A stretch of 7,363 bases of DNA from an uncultured Ruminococcus sp. (GTDB lineage: Bacteria; Bacillota; Clostridia; Lachnospirales; Lachnospiraceae). The notes beneath the pieces were generated by a model. That model ran no database searches. It saw only the letters and a list, made by a program, of their open reading frames with translations, and was not told the origin of the DNA. Shown one piece after another: positions 1 to 5,636 of the stretch. The stretch's first letter is position 1, and each line of letters opens with the position of its first letter. The stretch spans positions 1 through 7,363 of the forward strand of contig USKR01000057.1 in the NCBI GenBank assembly GCA_900555215.1, written 5' to 3'. The position numbers and the translations under genes were made by a program.

Positions 1-116
1 GCATGTATGACTACAAGTTCATCGGACTGTCACACAACACAGTAAGAGGCGCGGCAGGCGGCGCGGTGCTGTGCGCAGAGGCTCTGACAGCGAAAGGATA
101 CATCGCGAAAAAGTAA
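1..116 (+). CDS. asd: Aspartate-semialdehyde dehydrogenase, C-terminal end (partial)
   Basis: The gene enters from the left edge; only its last 37 whole codons are visible (reading from base 3) before the TAA at 114-116. The tail contains LSHNTVRGAAGGAVL followed by a CAEALTAKGYI helix. This matches the C-terminal end I know from archaeal/fungal-type aspartate-semialdehyde dehydrogenases, a form also common in Clostridia, where the HNT-RGAAG segment sits near the active-site end of the protein. The enzyme reduces aspartyl phosphate to aspartate semialdehyde with NADPH, the branch-point step to lysine, threonine and methionine, in the cytosol. The presence of thrC further along fits this. The catalytic cysteine and nucleotide-binding domain lie outside the window, so the call rests on a short tail and homology memory only. 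Confidence 0.72.
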   Translation, partial: MYDYKFIGLSHNTVRGAAGGAVLCAEALTAKGYIAKK

Positions 117-142
117 AAAAGGGACAGGGCAAATGTCAATTG

Positions 143-175
143 GGGACGTAGTAAAATTGAAAATGACTACGTCCC
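143..175. repeat. Perfect 10-bp inverted repeat, REP-like palindrome
   Basis: GGGACGTAGT (143-152) is exactly complementary to ACTACGTCCC (166-175), separated by a 13-base A/T-rich loop. It lies in the asd-leuC gap. No T-run follows (the next bases are GGAACACAG), so it is a poor intrinsic terminator. The G-rich start, the GTAG inside the stem and the intergenic position resemble REP-type palindromes spread by IS200-like (RAYT) transposases, but copy number cannot be judged from one window. It could also act as an mRNA-stabilising or attenuating hairpin in the leuC leader. Confidence 0.6.
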
Positions 176-184
176 GGAACACAG

Positions 185-199
185 AATTTTCACAATTTC
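185..199. promoter_or_regulatory. Possible CodY-like box before leuC
   Basis: AATTTTCACAATTTC matches the known CodY motif AATTTTCWGAAAATT at 11 of 15 positions by my count, with the left half perfect and the right half weak. CodY represses branched-chain amino-acid genes in many Bacillota when these amino acids and GTP are plentiful, so the position just before leuC makes sense. The region is AT-rich and chance matches of this quality are common, so this is only a candidate. Confidence 0.25.
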
Positions 200-206
200 A
201 GGAGGT
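200..206 (+). promoter_or_regulatory. Ribosome binding site of leuC
   Basis: AGGAGGT, a near-perfect anti-16S match, ends 8 bases before the ATG at 215. It fixes the leuC start and predicts efficient translation. Confidence 0.85.
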
Positions 207-214
207 GTTTTAAC

Positions 215-1492
215 ATGGGAATGACAATGACGCAGAAGATCCTGGCTGCCCATGCCGGACTTGAGTCCGTGGAGGCGGGTCAGCTGATCGAGGCGAAGCT
301 TGACGTGGTCATGGCGAATGACATCACAGGTCCGATGGCCCTGCCGATCATCAAACAGATGTCTGATCATGTATTTGACAAGGACAAAGTGGTGTTTGTA
401 CCGGATCATTTTACGCCGAACAAGGACATCAAATCAGCAGAGAACTCAAAAGCAATCCGCGAATATGCGAAAGAGCAGGGGCTGACCTGGTATTTTGAGC
501 AGGGCAAATCCGGCGTAGAACATGCGATCCTGCCGGAGGCGGGCGTTGTTGTTGCGGGAGAATGTATCATTGGAGCGGATTCCCACACCTGTACATACGG
601 AGCCCTCGGCGCATTCTCAACAGGAATGGGGACGACGGATGTGGCGACCGGAATGGCTACCGGCGAGATCTGGTTCAAGGTGCCGAGCGCGATCAAGTTT
701 GTCCTGACAGGAAAGCCGGGAAAATATGTGAGCGGAAAAGACATCATCATTCACATCATCGGAAAGATCGGCGTGGACGGCGCACTCTATAAATCCATGG
801 AGTTCACCGGAGACGGAATCGCGAACCTGTCCATGGACGACCGCTTCACGATGGCGAACATGGCGATCGAGGCAGGAGCAAAGAATGGGATCTTCCCGGT
901 GGATGAGAAAGCGGAAGCCTACATGAAAGAGCATTCGAAAAAGCCGTACACGATCTACGAGGCAGATGAGGACGCACAGTATGATGAGGTGATCACGATC
1001 GATCTCTCCAAAGTACGTCCGACGGTCGCATTCCCGCACCTTCCGGGAAATGCAAAGACCATCGACGAGGTAGAGGCGATGGAGCCGATCAAGATCGACC
1101 AGGTTGTCATCGGCTCCTGTACAAACGGGCGTATGGAGGACATGAGGAAAGCGGCGGCGATCCTGAAGGGACACACCGTACACCCGGATGTGCGCGTCAT
1201 GGTCATCCCGGCGACACAGAAGATTTACAAAGAATGCATCAAGGAAGGGCTGCTGGACATCTTCGTGGACGCGGGATGCGCGGTCAACACACCGAGCTGC
1301 GGTCCGTGTATGGGCGGACACATGGGCGTTATGGCGGCAGGCGAAAAATGCGTGTCCACAACGAACAGAAACTTCGTAGGACGTATGGGCCATGTGGATT
1401 CCCTGATCTATCTTGCATCGCCGGAAGTGGCTGCTGCAAGCGCGATCGCAGGATATATTGCAAATCCGGAGAAAGCAGGTGAGGAGAAATGA
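215..1492 (+). CDS. leuC: 3-isopropylmalate dehydratase, large subunit
   Basis: The 425-residue product belongs to the aconitase superfamily. With LeuD it forms a cytosolic [4Fe-4S] enzyme that isomerises 2-isopropylmalate to 3-isopropylmalate in leucine synthesis. The three cluster-binding cysteines are all present: Cys302 in IGSCTNG and Cys362 and Cys365 in PSCGPC. Other family blocks are the [20 protein letters not shown] segment (residues about 121-140) and [12 protein letters not shown] near the C-terminus. The length fits the shorter archaeal/clostridial LeuC class rather than the roughly 466-residue enterobacterial form. The ATG at 215 is supported by a strong ribosome binding site. 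The stop overlaps the leuD start as ATGA, indicating translational coupling. The same short class includes citramalate dehydratases (isoleucine by way of citramalate) and homoaconitases, so the exact substrate is inferred. No broken motif was seen. Confidence 0.95.
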   Translation: MGMTMTQKILAAHAGLESVEAGQLIEAKLDVVMANDITGPMALPIIKQMSDHVFDKDKVVFVPDHFTPNKDIKSAENSKAIREYAKEQGLTWYFEQGKSGVEHAILPEAGVVVAGECIIGADSHTCTYGALGAFSTGMGTTDVATGMATGEIWFKVPSAIKFVLTGKPGKYVSGKDIIIHIIGKIGVDGALYKSMEFTGDGIANLSMDDRFTMANMAIEAGAKNGIFPVDEKAEAYMKEHSKKPYTIYEADEDAQYDEVITIDLSKVRPTVAFPHLPGNAKTIDEVEAMEPIKIDQVVIGSCTNGRMEDMRKAAAILKGHTVHPDVRVMVIPATQKIYKECIKEGLLDIFVDAGCAVNTPSCGPCMGGHMGVMAAGEKCVSTTNRNFVGRMGHVDSLIYLASPEVAAASAIAGYIANPEKAGEEK

Positions 1493-1980
1493 GAGCAAAG
1501 GGACATGTTTTTAAGTATGGAGACAATGTAGATACAGACGTGATCATCCCGGCAAGATACCTGAACTCATTCGACGCGCAGGAGCTTGCAAGCCATGCAA
1601 TGGCAGATATTGATCCGGATTTTGTAAAGAAGGTTAAACCGGGAGACCTGATCGTAGCGAACAAGAATTTCGGCTGCGGATCTTCCAGAGAGCATGCGCC
1701 GCTCTGTCTGAAGACAGCGGGCGTGAGCTGCATCATTGCCGAGACATTTGCAAGGATCTTCTACCGCAATGCGATCAACATCGGTCTTCCGATCATCGAG
1801 TGCCCGGAGGCGGCGAAGGGGATCGAAGCAGGCGACGAGGTGGAAGTTGACTTTGACAGCGGAAAGATTTATGACCGCACGAAGGGCACAGAATACCAGG
1901 GACAGCCGTTCCCGGAATTCATGCAGAAGCTGATCGCTGCAGGCGGACTTGTGAATTATACAAACAGTAAGAAAAAGTAA
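1489..1980 (+). CDS. leuD: 3-isopropylmalate dehydratase, small subunit
   Basis: The 163-residue product is the aconitase swivel-domain subunit that completes the active site of LeuC. Visible blocks are [12 protein letters not shown] (residues about 15-26), [11 protein letters not shown] (61-71) and the [14 protein letters not shown] segment around residue 90-100. The length is typical of the short LeuD class. The substrate-selecting loop reads YLNS at 24-27. As I recall, archaeal homoaconitase has YLRT here, with the arginine binding the extra carboxylate; the asparagine argues for isopropylmalate or citramalate instead. The start is the ATG in the ATGA overlap with leuC, preceded by AGGTGAGGAG inside the leuC 3' end, so both subunits should be made in balance. 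A terminator-like hairpin follows 17 bases after the stop. Confidence 0.95.
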   Translation: MRAKGHVFKYGDNVDTDVIIPARYLNSFDAQELASHAMADIDPDFVKKVKPGDLIVANKNFGCGSSREHAPLCLKTAGVSCIIAETFARIFYRNAINIGLPIIECPEAAKGIEAGDEVEVDFDSGKIYDRTKGTEYQGQPFPEFMQKLIAAGGLVNYTNSKKK

Positions 1981-1997
1981 CAGGAAATAGAGCGGAA

Positions 1998-2029
1998 GGG
2001 ATGCTGTGCAGGCGTGCGGCACCCCTTTT
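1998..2029 (+). terminator. Intrinsic terminator-like hairpin after leuD
   Basis: Bases 1998-2009 pair with 2014-2025 around an AGGC tetraloop: 11 of 12 positions pair, including three G-T wobbles, with one A-C mismatch. The stem is GC-rich and is followed by TTTTC. It would end the leuCD transcript. The T-run is short and the next gene starts 22 bases later with no room for its own promoter in between, so partial read-through is likely if that gene is expressed from upstream. Confidence 0.7.
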
Positions 2030-2051
2030 CGGCTATGGAAAGGAAAAGTTT

Positions 2052-3347
2052 ATGACCAGTGAAAAGCAGATAAAAGGAAAAGCGTCAGCGCTTCTGCCGA
2101 TCGGTGTTTTTCTCGTGATCTTTCTTGGCGCGGGCATTGTATTTAACGATTTTTACGCCATGCCTGCCATCGTAGCGTTTCTGATCGCTCTTTTTGTGGC
2201 GTTCTTACAGAATCGGAAAGTGGGATACCAGGATAAGATCCGGCTGATCGCCCAAGGGGTTGGCGAGGAAAATATTATTACAATGAGCCTGATATTTCTC
2301 TGCGCCGGGGGATTTTCCGGGGCAGTGACAGCAGCCGGCGGAGTGGACAGCACTGTGAATCTGGGGCTGTCTCTGATTCCGGCGCATTTTGTGGTGGCAG
2401 GGCTTTTTGTGATCGGATGCTTTATTTCTGTGTCCATGGGTACATCCATGGGGACCATCGCGGCCCTTGCCCCGATTGCGGCAGGAATCAGCGAACAGAC
2501 CGGATTTTCAATGGCAGTCTGTACAGCGGCAGTGGTCTGCGGCGCTATGTTCGGAGATAACCTGTCCATGATTTCGGATACCACGATCGCGGCTGTCAAG
2601 ACACAGGGCTGCGAGATGAAGGATAAATTCAAGGCAAATTTCCTCATTGTCCTCCCTGCGGCAGTGATAACCGTAGTATTTTTCTGGTTCGTCACCGGAG
2701 GAATGAGCTATGAGATCAAAGAAATCGGCGATTATAATCTCCTTGAGGTAGTGCCGTATCTCGTAGTCCTTGTGGGAGCCCTTATCGGGATCAATGTATT
2801 TGTGGTGCTTATCGGCGGCATCGTTATTTCTCTCATTGTTGGGGTGGGGGCTGGAAATATTGTCCTTTCGGAAATGTTTACCGTAGTGGGGGACGGCGTG
2901 ACTTCCATGTATGATATCACAGTGATTTCGATCATCGTGGCATGCATTGTGTCTCTTGTGCGGGCAAACGGAGGAATACAGTTTATCCTGGAACTGATCC
3001 GGAGCAGGATACGGGGAAAGAGAGGCGCTCAGGCTGGAATCGCTCTGCTGGCCTTCCTGGTGGATCTGTGTACGGCGAACAATACAGTCGCCATCGTGAT
3101 GTCTGGCCCCATTGCAAAAGAGATCAGCGATGAATACGGCGTGGATCCGAAGCGTTCCGCATCGCTGCTCGATATGTTTACTTCTGTGGGGCAGGGGCTG
3201 ATCCCCTATGGGGCGCAGCTTTTGTCCGCGGCTACGCTGACAGGGCTGACTCCCTTTGATATGCTTCCGTATCTGGTCTATCCTATGCTGATGGCAGTGT
3301 GCGGGATCGCGGCCATCATTTTGAAGGGAAGGCGGAAGAATTCTTAA
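2052..3347 (+). CDS. NhaC-superfamily membrane transporter (Na+/H+ antiporter or amino-acid transporter)
   Basis: This is a 431-residue integral membrane protein with about ten or eleven hydrophobic helices, the first at about residues 13-31 and the last at about 405-424, ending in a basic tail. Its diagnostic block is AMFGDNLSMISDTTIAA (about 165-181), typical of NhaC-family antiporters, with a second-half counterpart DLCTANNTVAIVMSG (about 338-352) and GQGLIPYG (380-387). Characterised relatives exchange sodium for protons or malate for lactate, and regulon studies have assigned some family members to lysine, methionine or tyrosine transport. With leuCD before it and thrC after it, an amino-acid substrate is as plausible as sodium, but the sequence does not decide. 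The start at 2052 is chosen because AGGA at 2041-2044 lies 7 bases before it; the in-frame ATG at 2001 lies inside the hairpin and adds an unconserved-looking 17-residue leader. Confidence 0.85.
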   Translation: MTSEKQIKGKASALLPIGVFLVIFLGAGIVFNDFYAMPAIVAFLIALFVAFLQNRKVGYQDKIRLIAQGVGEENIITMSLIFLCAGGFSGAVTAAGGVDSTVNLGLSLIPAHFVVAGLFVIGCFISVSMGTSMGTIAALAPIAAGISEQTGFSMAVCTAAVVCGAMFGDNLSMISDTTIAAVKTQGCEMKDKFKANFLIVLPAAVITVVFFWFVTGGMSYEIKEIGDYNLLEVVPYLVVLVGALIGINVFVVLIGGIVISLIVGVGAGNIVLSEMFTVVGDGVTSMYDITVISIIVACIVSLVRANGGIQFILELIRSRIRGKRGAQAGIALLAFLVDLCTANNTVAIVMSGPIAKEISDEYGVDPKRSASLLDMFTSVGQGLIPYGAQLLSAATLTGLTPFDMLPYLVYPMLMAVCGIAAIILKGRRKNS

Positions 3348-3348
3348 A

Positions 3349-3377
3349 TTGCTAACCAATGCGACCTGTGATATAAT
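3349..3377 (+). promoter_or_regulatory. Predicted sigma-A promoter for thrC (extended -10)
   Basis: TTGCTA (3349-3354) and a perfect TATAAT (3372-3377) are separated by exactly 17 bases, with TG one base before the -10 (3369-3370), the extended -10 signature. It starts two bases after the stop of the transporter gene. Transcription should begin near 3384, giving a leader of roughly 70 bases. No strong terminator lies between the transporter and thrC, so read-through can add to this promoter. Confidence 0.75.
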
Positions 3378-3457
3378 ACCATGCAGCAGAAAGTCCGTGC
3401 AGTCTGTGCTTTTGTCAAGTTTCAGACGGGTAAGGAGAAAGAAAAAGAGGTAGAATG

Positions 3458-4927
3458 ATGAATCTATTATACAACAGTACAAGAAATGGAGAGAAAAAAG
3501 TCACGGCATCCGAGGCAATCCTGAAAGGGCTTGCCGATGACGGAGGGCTTTTCGTGCCGGAGTATGTCCCTAAGCTGGATGTGACGATGGAAGAGCTTAA
3601 AGGAATGTCTTATCAGGAAACTGCATATGAGGTGATGAAGCAGTTCCTCACAGATTTTACAGAGGAAGAGCTGAAACACTGTATCAACAGCGCTTATGAT
3701 TCCAAGTTTGATACGGAGGTGATCGCCCCGCTTGTGAAGGTGGAAGATACGTATCATCTGGAACTGTTTCATGGCGCGACGATCGCTTTTAAAGATATGG
3801 CGCTCTCTATTCTGCCGGCAAAGAAAAATGATGTCACAAAGGAAATTGTCATCCTGACAGCGACCTCGGGAGATACGGGCAAAGCTGCGCTGGCAGGGTT
3901 CGCGGATGTCCCGGGGACAAAGATCATTGTGTTTTATCCCAAAGGCGGAGTGAGCAGGATCCAGGAGCTGCAGATGGTGACCCAGAAGGGAGAGAACACA
4001 TCCGTAGTGGCGATCCACGGCAATTTTGACAACGCCCAGAGTGGGGTCAAAGAGATGTTTGAGGATAAAGAACTGGAAAAAGAGCTGGCGGCAGCGGGGT
4101 ATCAGTTCTCGTCCGCGAACTCCATCAACATCGGGCGCCTCGTGCCCCAGGTCGTATATTATGTGTACGCCTATGCAAAGCTGCTTGAAAATGAGGAAAT
4201 CACAGAGGGAGAGGAACTCAATGTGACGGTTCCTACAGGAAATTTCGGAAATATTCTCGCTGCATACTATGCAAAACAGATGGGCGTGCCGATCGGGAAG
4301 CTGATCTGTGCATCCAACGAAAACAAGGTGCTCTTTGATTTCTTTGAGACAGGCGTATACGACAGAAACCGCGAGTTTATCCTGACATCGTCTCCGTCTA
4401 TGGATATCCTGATTTCAAGCAACCTGGAGAGGCTGATCTATGCGGCCGCAGGAAAGGATGCAGAGAAGGATGCGCAGCTTATGGCGCAGTTAAAGGACCG
4501 GGGAGTGTATGAGATTACTTCGGAAATGCGGGAGAATCTTTCGGATTTTGCCGGAGGTTACGCAACGGAGGAAGAGTGCCGCGACACCATCAGGAAAACG
4601 TATGAGAGTACTGGATATGTGATGGATACTCACACTGCCGTGGCTGCGGCTGTATGTGCAAAGTACCGCAGAAACAGCGGAGATGACCGGAAATGCCTTG
4701 TGGCTTCTACGGCAAGCCCGTATAAGTTTATCCACAGTGTGATGAGCGCGATTGATGAAAAGTATGCGGCAGCGGACGAATTTGACCTGATCGATGAGCT
4801 CAGCAGGATCTCAGGGACAGAAGTCCCGAGGGCGATCGAGGAGATACGCAGCGCAGAGATCAGACATTGCCGTGAATGTGATGCGGACCGTATGAAAGAG
4901 ACAGTAAAAGAAATCCTTGGAGTATAG
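3458..4927 (+). CDS. thrC: Threonine synthase
   Basis: The 489-residue product is a fold-type II pyridoxal-phosphate enzyme that converts O-phosphohomoserine and water to threonine and phosphate, the last step of threonine synthesis in the cytosol. The N-terminal YNSTRNGEKKVTASEAIL is characteristic. The cofactor lysine is Lys112 in HGATIAFKDMAL, and the phosphate-binding loop is TSGDTGKAAL (from about residue 136), with GNFGN at 261-265. The length agrees with the bacterial/yeast-type long class. Two adjacent ATGs occur at 3455 and 3458; the second is preferred because GAGG at 3447-3450 lies 7 bases before it rather than 4. The gene has its own promoter and is followed 30 bases later by a small membrane-protein gene, probably co-transcribed. 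homoserine dehydrogenase and homoserine kinase genes are not in the window. Confidence 0.96.
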   Translation: MNLLYNSTRNGEKKVTASEAILKGLADDGGLFVPEYVPKLDVTMEELKGMSYQETAYEVMKQFLTDFTEEELKHCINSAYDSKFDTEVIAPLVKVEDTYHLELFHGATIAFKDMALSILPAKKNDVTKEIVILTATSGDTGKAALAGFADVPGTKIIVFYPKGGVSRIQELQMVTQKGENTSVVAIHGNFDNAQSGVKEMFEDKELEKELAAAGYQFSSANSINIGRLVPQVVYYVYAYAKLLENEEITEGEELNVTVPTGNFGNILAAYYAKQMGVPIGKLICASNENKVLFDFFETGVYDRNREFILTSSPSMDILISSNLERLIYAAAGKDAEKDAQLMAQLKDRGVYEITSEMRENLSDFAGGYATEEECRDTIRKTYESTGYVMDTHTAVAAAVCAKYRRNSGDDRKCLVASTASPYKFIHSVMSAIDEKYAAADEFDLIDELSRISGTEVPRAIEEIRSAEIRHCRECDADRMKETVKEILGV

Positions 4928-4957
4928 AATGTGCGGTTGTGAGAAGGAGTGGGCACT

Positions 4958-5311
4958 ATGGAAAATGTGAACAGTATTTGGGGATTTATCGGAATTATTG
5001 TATTTGCCTGCGGCGTTTATGCAATCTATTCCTATATAAAAATGAAAAAAGACGGGGAGATCAATGCATCTATTCTCCTGGGAAAAGATTATATATATAA
5101 GAAGTGCAAGGACAAAGACGGTTATATAAAAAAAGTAGGACCCGCGCTTCTTGTGTTTGGGCTTGTTGCCCTTATTTACGGGATCTTGGATATGATCCAC
5201 TGCTATGTGTATCCGATGGCAGTTGTGGACACGGTGGGAATGATCGTATTTTTTGTGGTGCTTGTATGGTTTGCGGTTTATACGTCAAGACTGAGAAATA
5301 AATATTTCTGA
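4958..5311 (+). CDS. Small three-helix membrane protein of unknown function
   Basis: I do not recognise this 117-residue protein. It has three hydrophobic segments at about residues 7-27, 61-80 and 88-108. Between the first and second lies a lysine-rich, polar loop of about 33 residues (KMKKDG through KDKDGYIKK), and the C-terminus is basic (RLRNK). By the positive-inside rule this suggests N-terminus outside, basic loop and C-terminus inside. There is no signal-peptidase site, enzyme motif or cysteine pair that points to a function. The ATG at 4958 is chosen because AAGGAG (4944-4949) lies 8 bases before it; the in-frame GTG at 4949 overlaps that site. It begins 30 bases after thrC with no promoter or terminator between, so it probably shares the thrC transcript and ends at the terminator near 5394-5433. 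Confidence 0.8.
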   Translation: MENVNSIWGFIGIIVFACGVYAIYSYIKMKKDGEINASILLGKDYIYKKCKDKDGYIKKVGPALLVFGLVALIYGILDMIHCYVYPMAVVDTVGMIVFFVVLVWFAVYTSRLRNKYF

Positions 5312-5393
5312 TCGGTCAGACTGTATAAGCATATCATAATAAGACCGCTGAAGGACGGGTTTGGAAGTCAGAGGCGGCTAAATATTAAATCAT

Positions 5394-5433
5394 AATAAAA
5401 TGCAGGATTTATTATAAAATCCTGCATTTTATT
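5394..5433. terminator. Strong intrinsic terminator, probably bidirectional
   Basis: Bases 5394-5410 are perfectly complementary to 5417-5433, a 17-bp stem around the loop ATTATA. The core is TGCAGGATTT/AAATCCTGCA, flanked by an A-run on the left and a T-run on the right, so it can stop transcription from either side. It separates the thrC unit from pckA. Confidence 0.9.
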
Positions 5434-5466
5434 GCAAGTAGACATTGATTTTTCCTGATTTATTTT

Positions 5467-5501
5467 TTGAAAGATGAATTTTAAAAAATATTAACTTTCA
5501 A
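5467..5501. promoter_or_regulatory. Inverted repeat upstream of the pckA promoter, possible operator
   Basis: TTGAAAG (5467-5473) and CTTTCAA (5495-5501) form a perfect 7-bp inverted repeat with a 21-base AT-rich spacer. It lies just upstream of the predicted -35 (5530). Centre-to-centre distance of the arms is 28 bases. It might bind a regulator, but in DNA this rich in A and T it could be chance. No match to a cre site was seen. Confidence 0.25.
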
Positions 5502-5529
5502 TTAATAGTAAAGTTTGGTAAGATTATTG

Positions 5530-5558
5530 TTGATTTTTTGTCAATTCTTCTGTATAAT
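5530..5558 (+). promoter_or_regulatory. Predicted sigma-A promoter for pckA
   Basis: TTGATT (5530-5535) and a perfect TATAAT (5553-5558) are spaced by exactly 17 bases, with an AT-rich block upstream that could serve as an UP element. The start of transcription should fall near 5565, giving a leader of about 70 bases. The small dyad TTGA-N7-TCAA (5530-5544) overlaps the -35. Confidence 0.8.
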
Positions 5559-5573
5559 CAAAGATACGCCGAT

Positions 5574-5600
5574 GTCAGCCGGAAATCCGGAAGCGCTGGC
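5574..5600 (+). promoter_or_regulatory. Predicted hairpin in the pckA leader
   Basis: GTCAG (5574-5578) can pair with CTGGC (5596-5600, one G-T wobble), and inside it CCGG (5579-5582) pairs with CCGG (5587-5590) around AAAT, leaving a 5-base bulge. It would sit near the 5' end of the transcript and may stabilise the mRNA. No T-run follows and I recognise no riboswitch class. Confidence 0.4.
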
Positions 5601-5636
5601 AGGCAATATTATAGAAAGAAAGAGGTAGAGCGTAAC

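Larger units (their letters stand above)
5312..5636. other. Non-coding interval between the small membrane protein and pckA
   Basis: This stretch of 325 bases holds no convincing gene. In order it contains a weak hairpin region (5345-5377, CCG/CGG arms plus an inner CTGA/TCAG pair), a strong terminator (5394-5433), a very AT-rich block (about 5440-5535) with an inverted repeat TTGAAAG (5467-5473) / CTTTCAA (5495-5501), a second dyad TTGA (5530-5533) / TCAA (5541-5544) over the -35, a near-consensus promoter (5530-5558), a leader hairpin (5574-5600) and the pckA ribosome binding site. Confidence 0.7.

Noticed and set aside
117..214. T-box, riboswitch or leucine-rich leader peptide before leuC
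   Set aside because: The gap is only 98 bases, with no T-box consensus, no run of leucine codons in a small frame and no terminator/antiterminator pair.
617..1498. Long open frame on the minus strand across leuC (293 residues)
   Set aside because: It lies wholly opposite the well-supported leuC, has a composition rich in Arg, His, Cys and Asp typical of antisense frames, and shows no known motif or ribosome binding site.
2001..2051. Upstream in-frame start for the transporter at 2001
   Set aside because: It lies within the hairpin after leuD, lacks a good ribosome binding site, and adds a non-hydrophobic leader; the ATG at 2052 has AGGA at proper spacing.
3384..3457. Regulatory RNA in the thrC leader
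   Set aside because: Only a weak GTCTG/CAGAC pair with a 16-base loop is visible, with no T-box sequence, threonine-rich leader peptide or attenuator.
2508..3482. Minus-strand frame of 324 residues across the transporter gene
   Set aside because: Its composition is unusually rich in His, Asp, Arg and Ser, the mirror of hydrophobic codons on the other strand, and it overlaps the clear membrane protein and the thrC promoter.
5538..5636. N-terminal extension of PckA from a TTG at 5538
   Set aside because: It would begin inside the predicted promoter, upstream of the likely transcription start, and the family start matches [10 protein letters not shown] at 5637.
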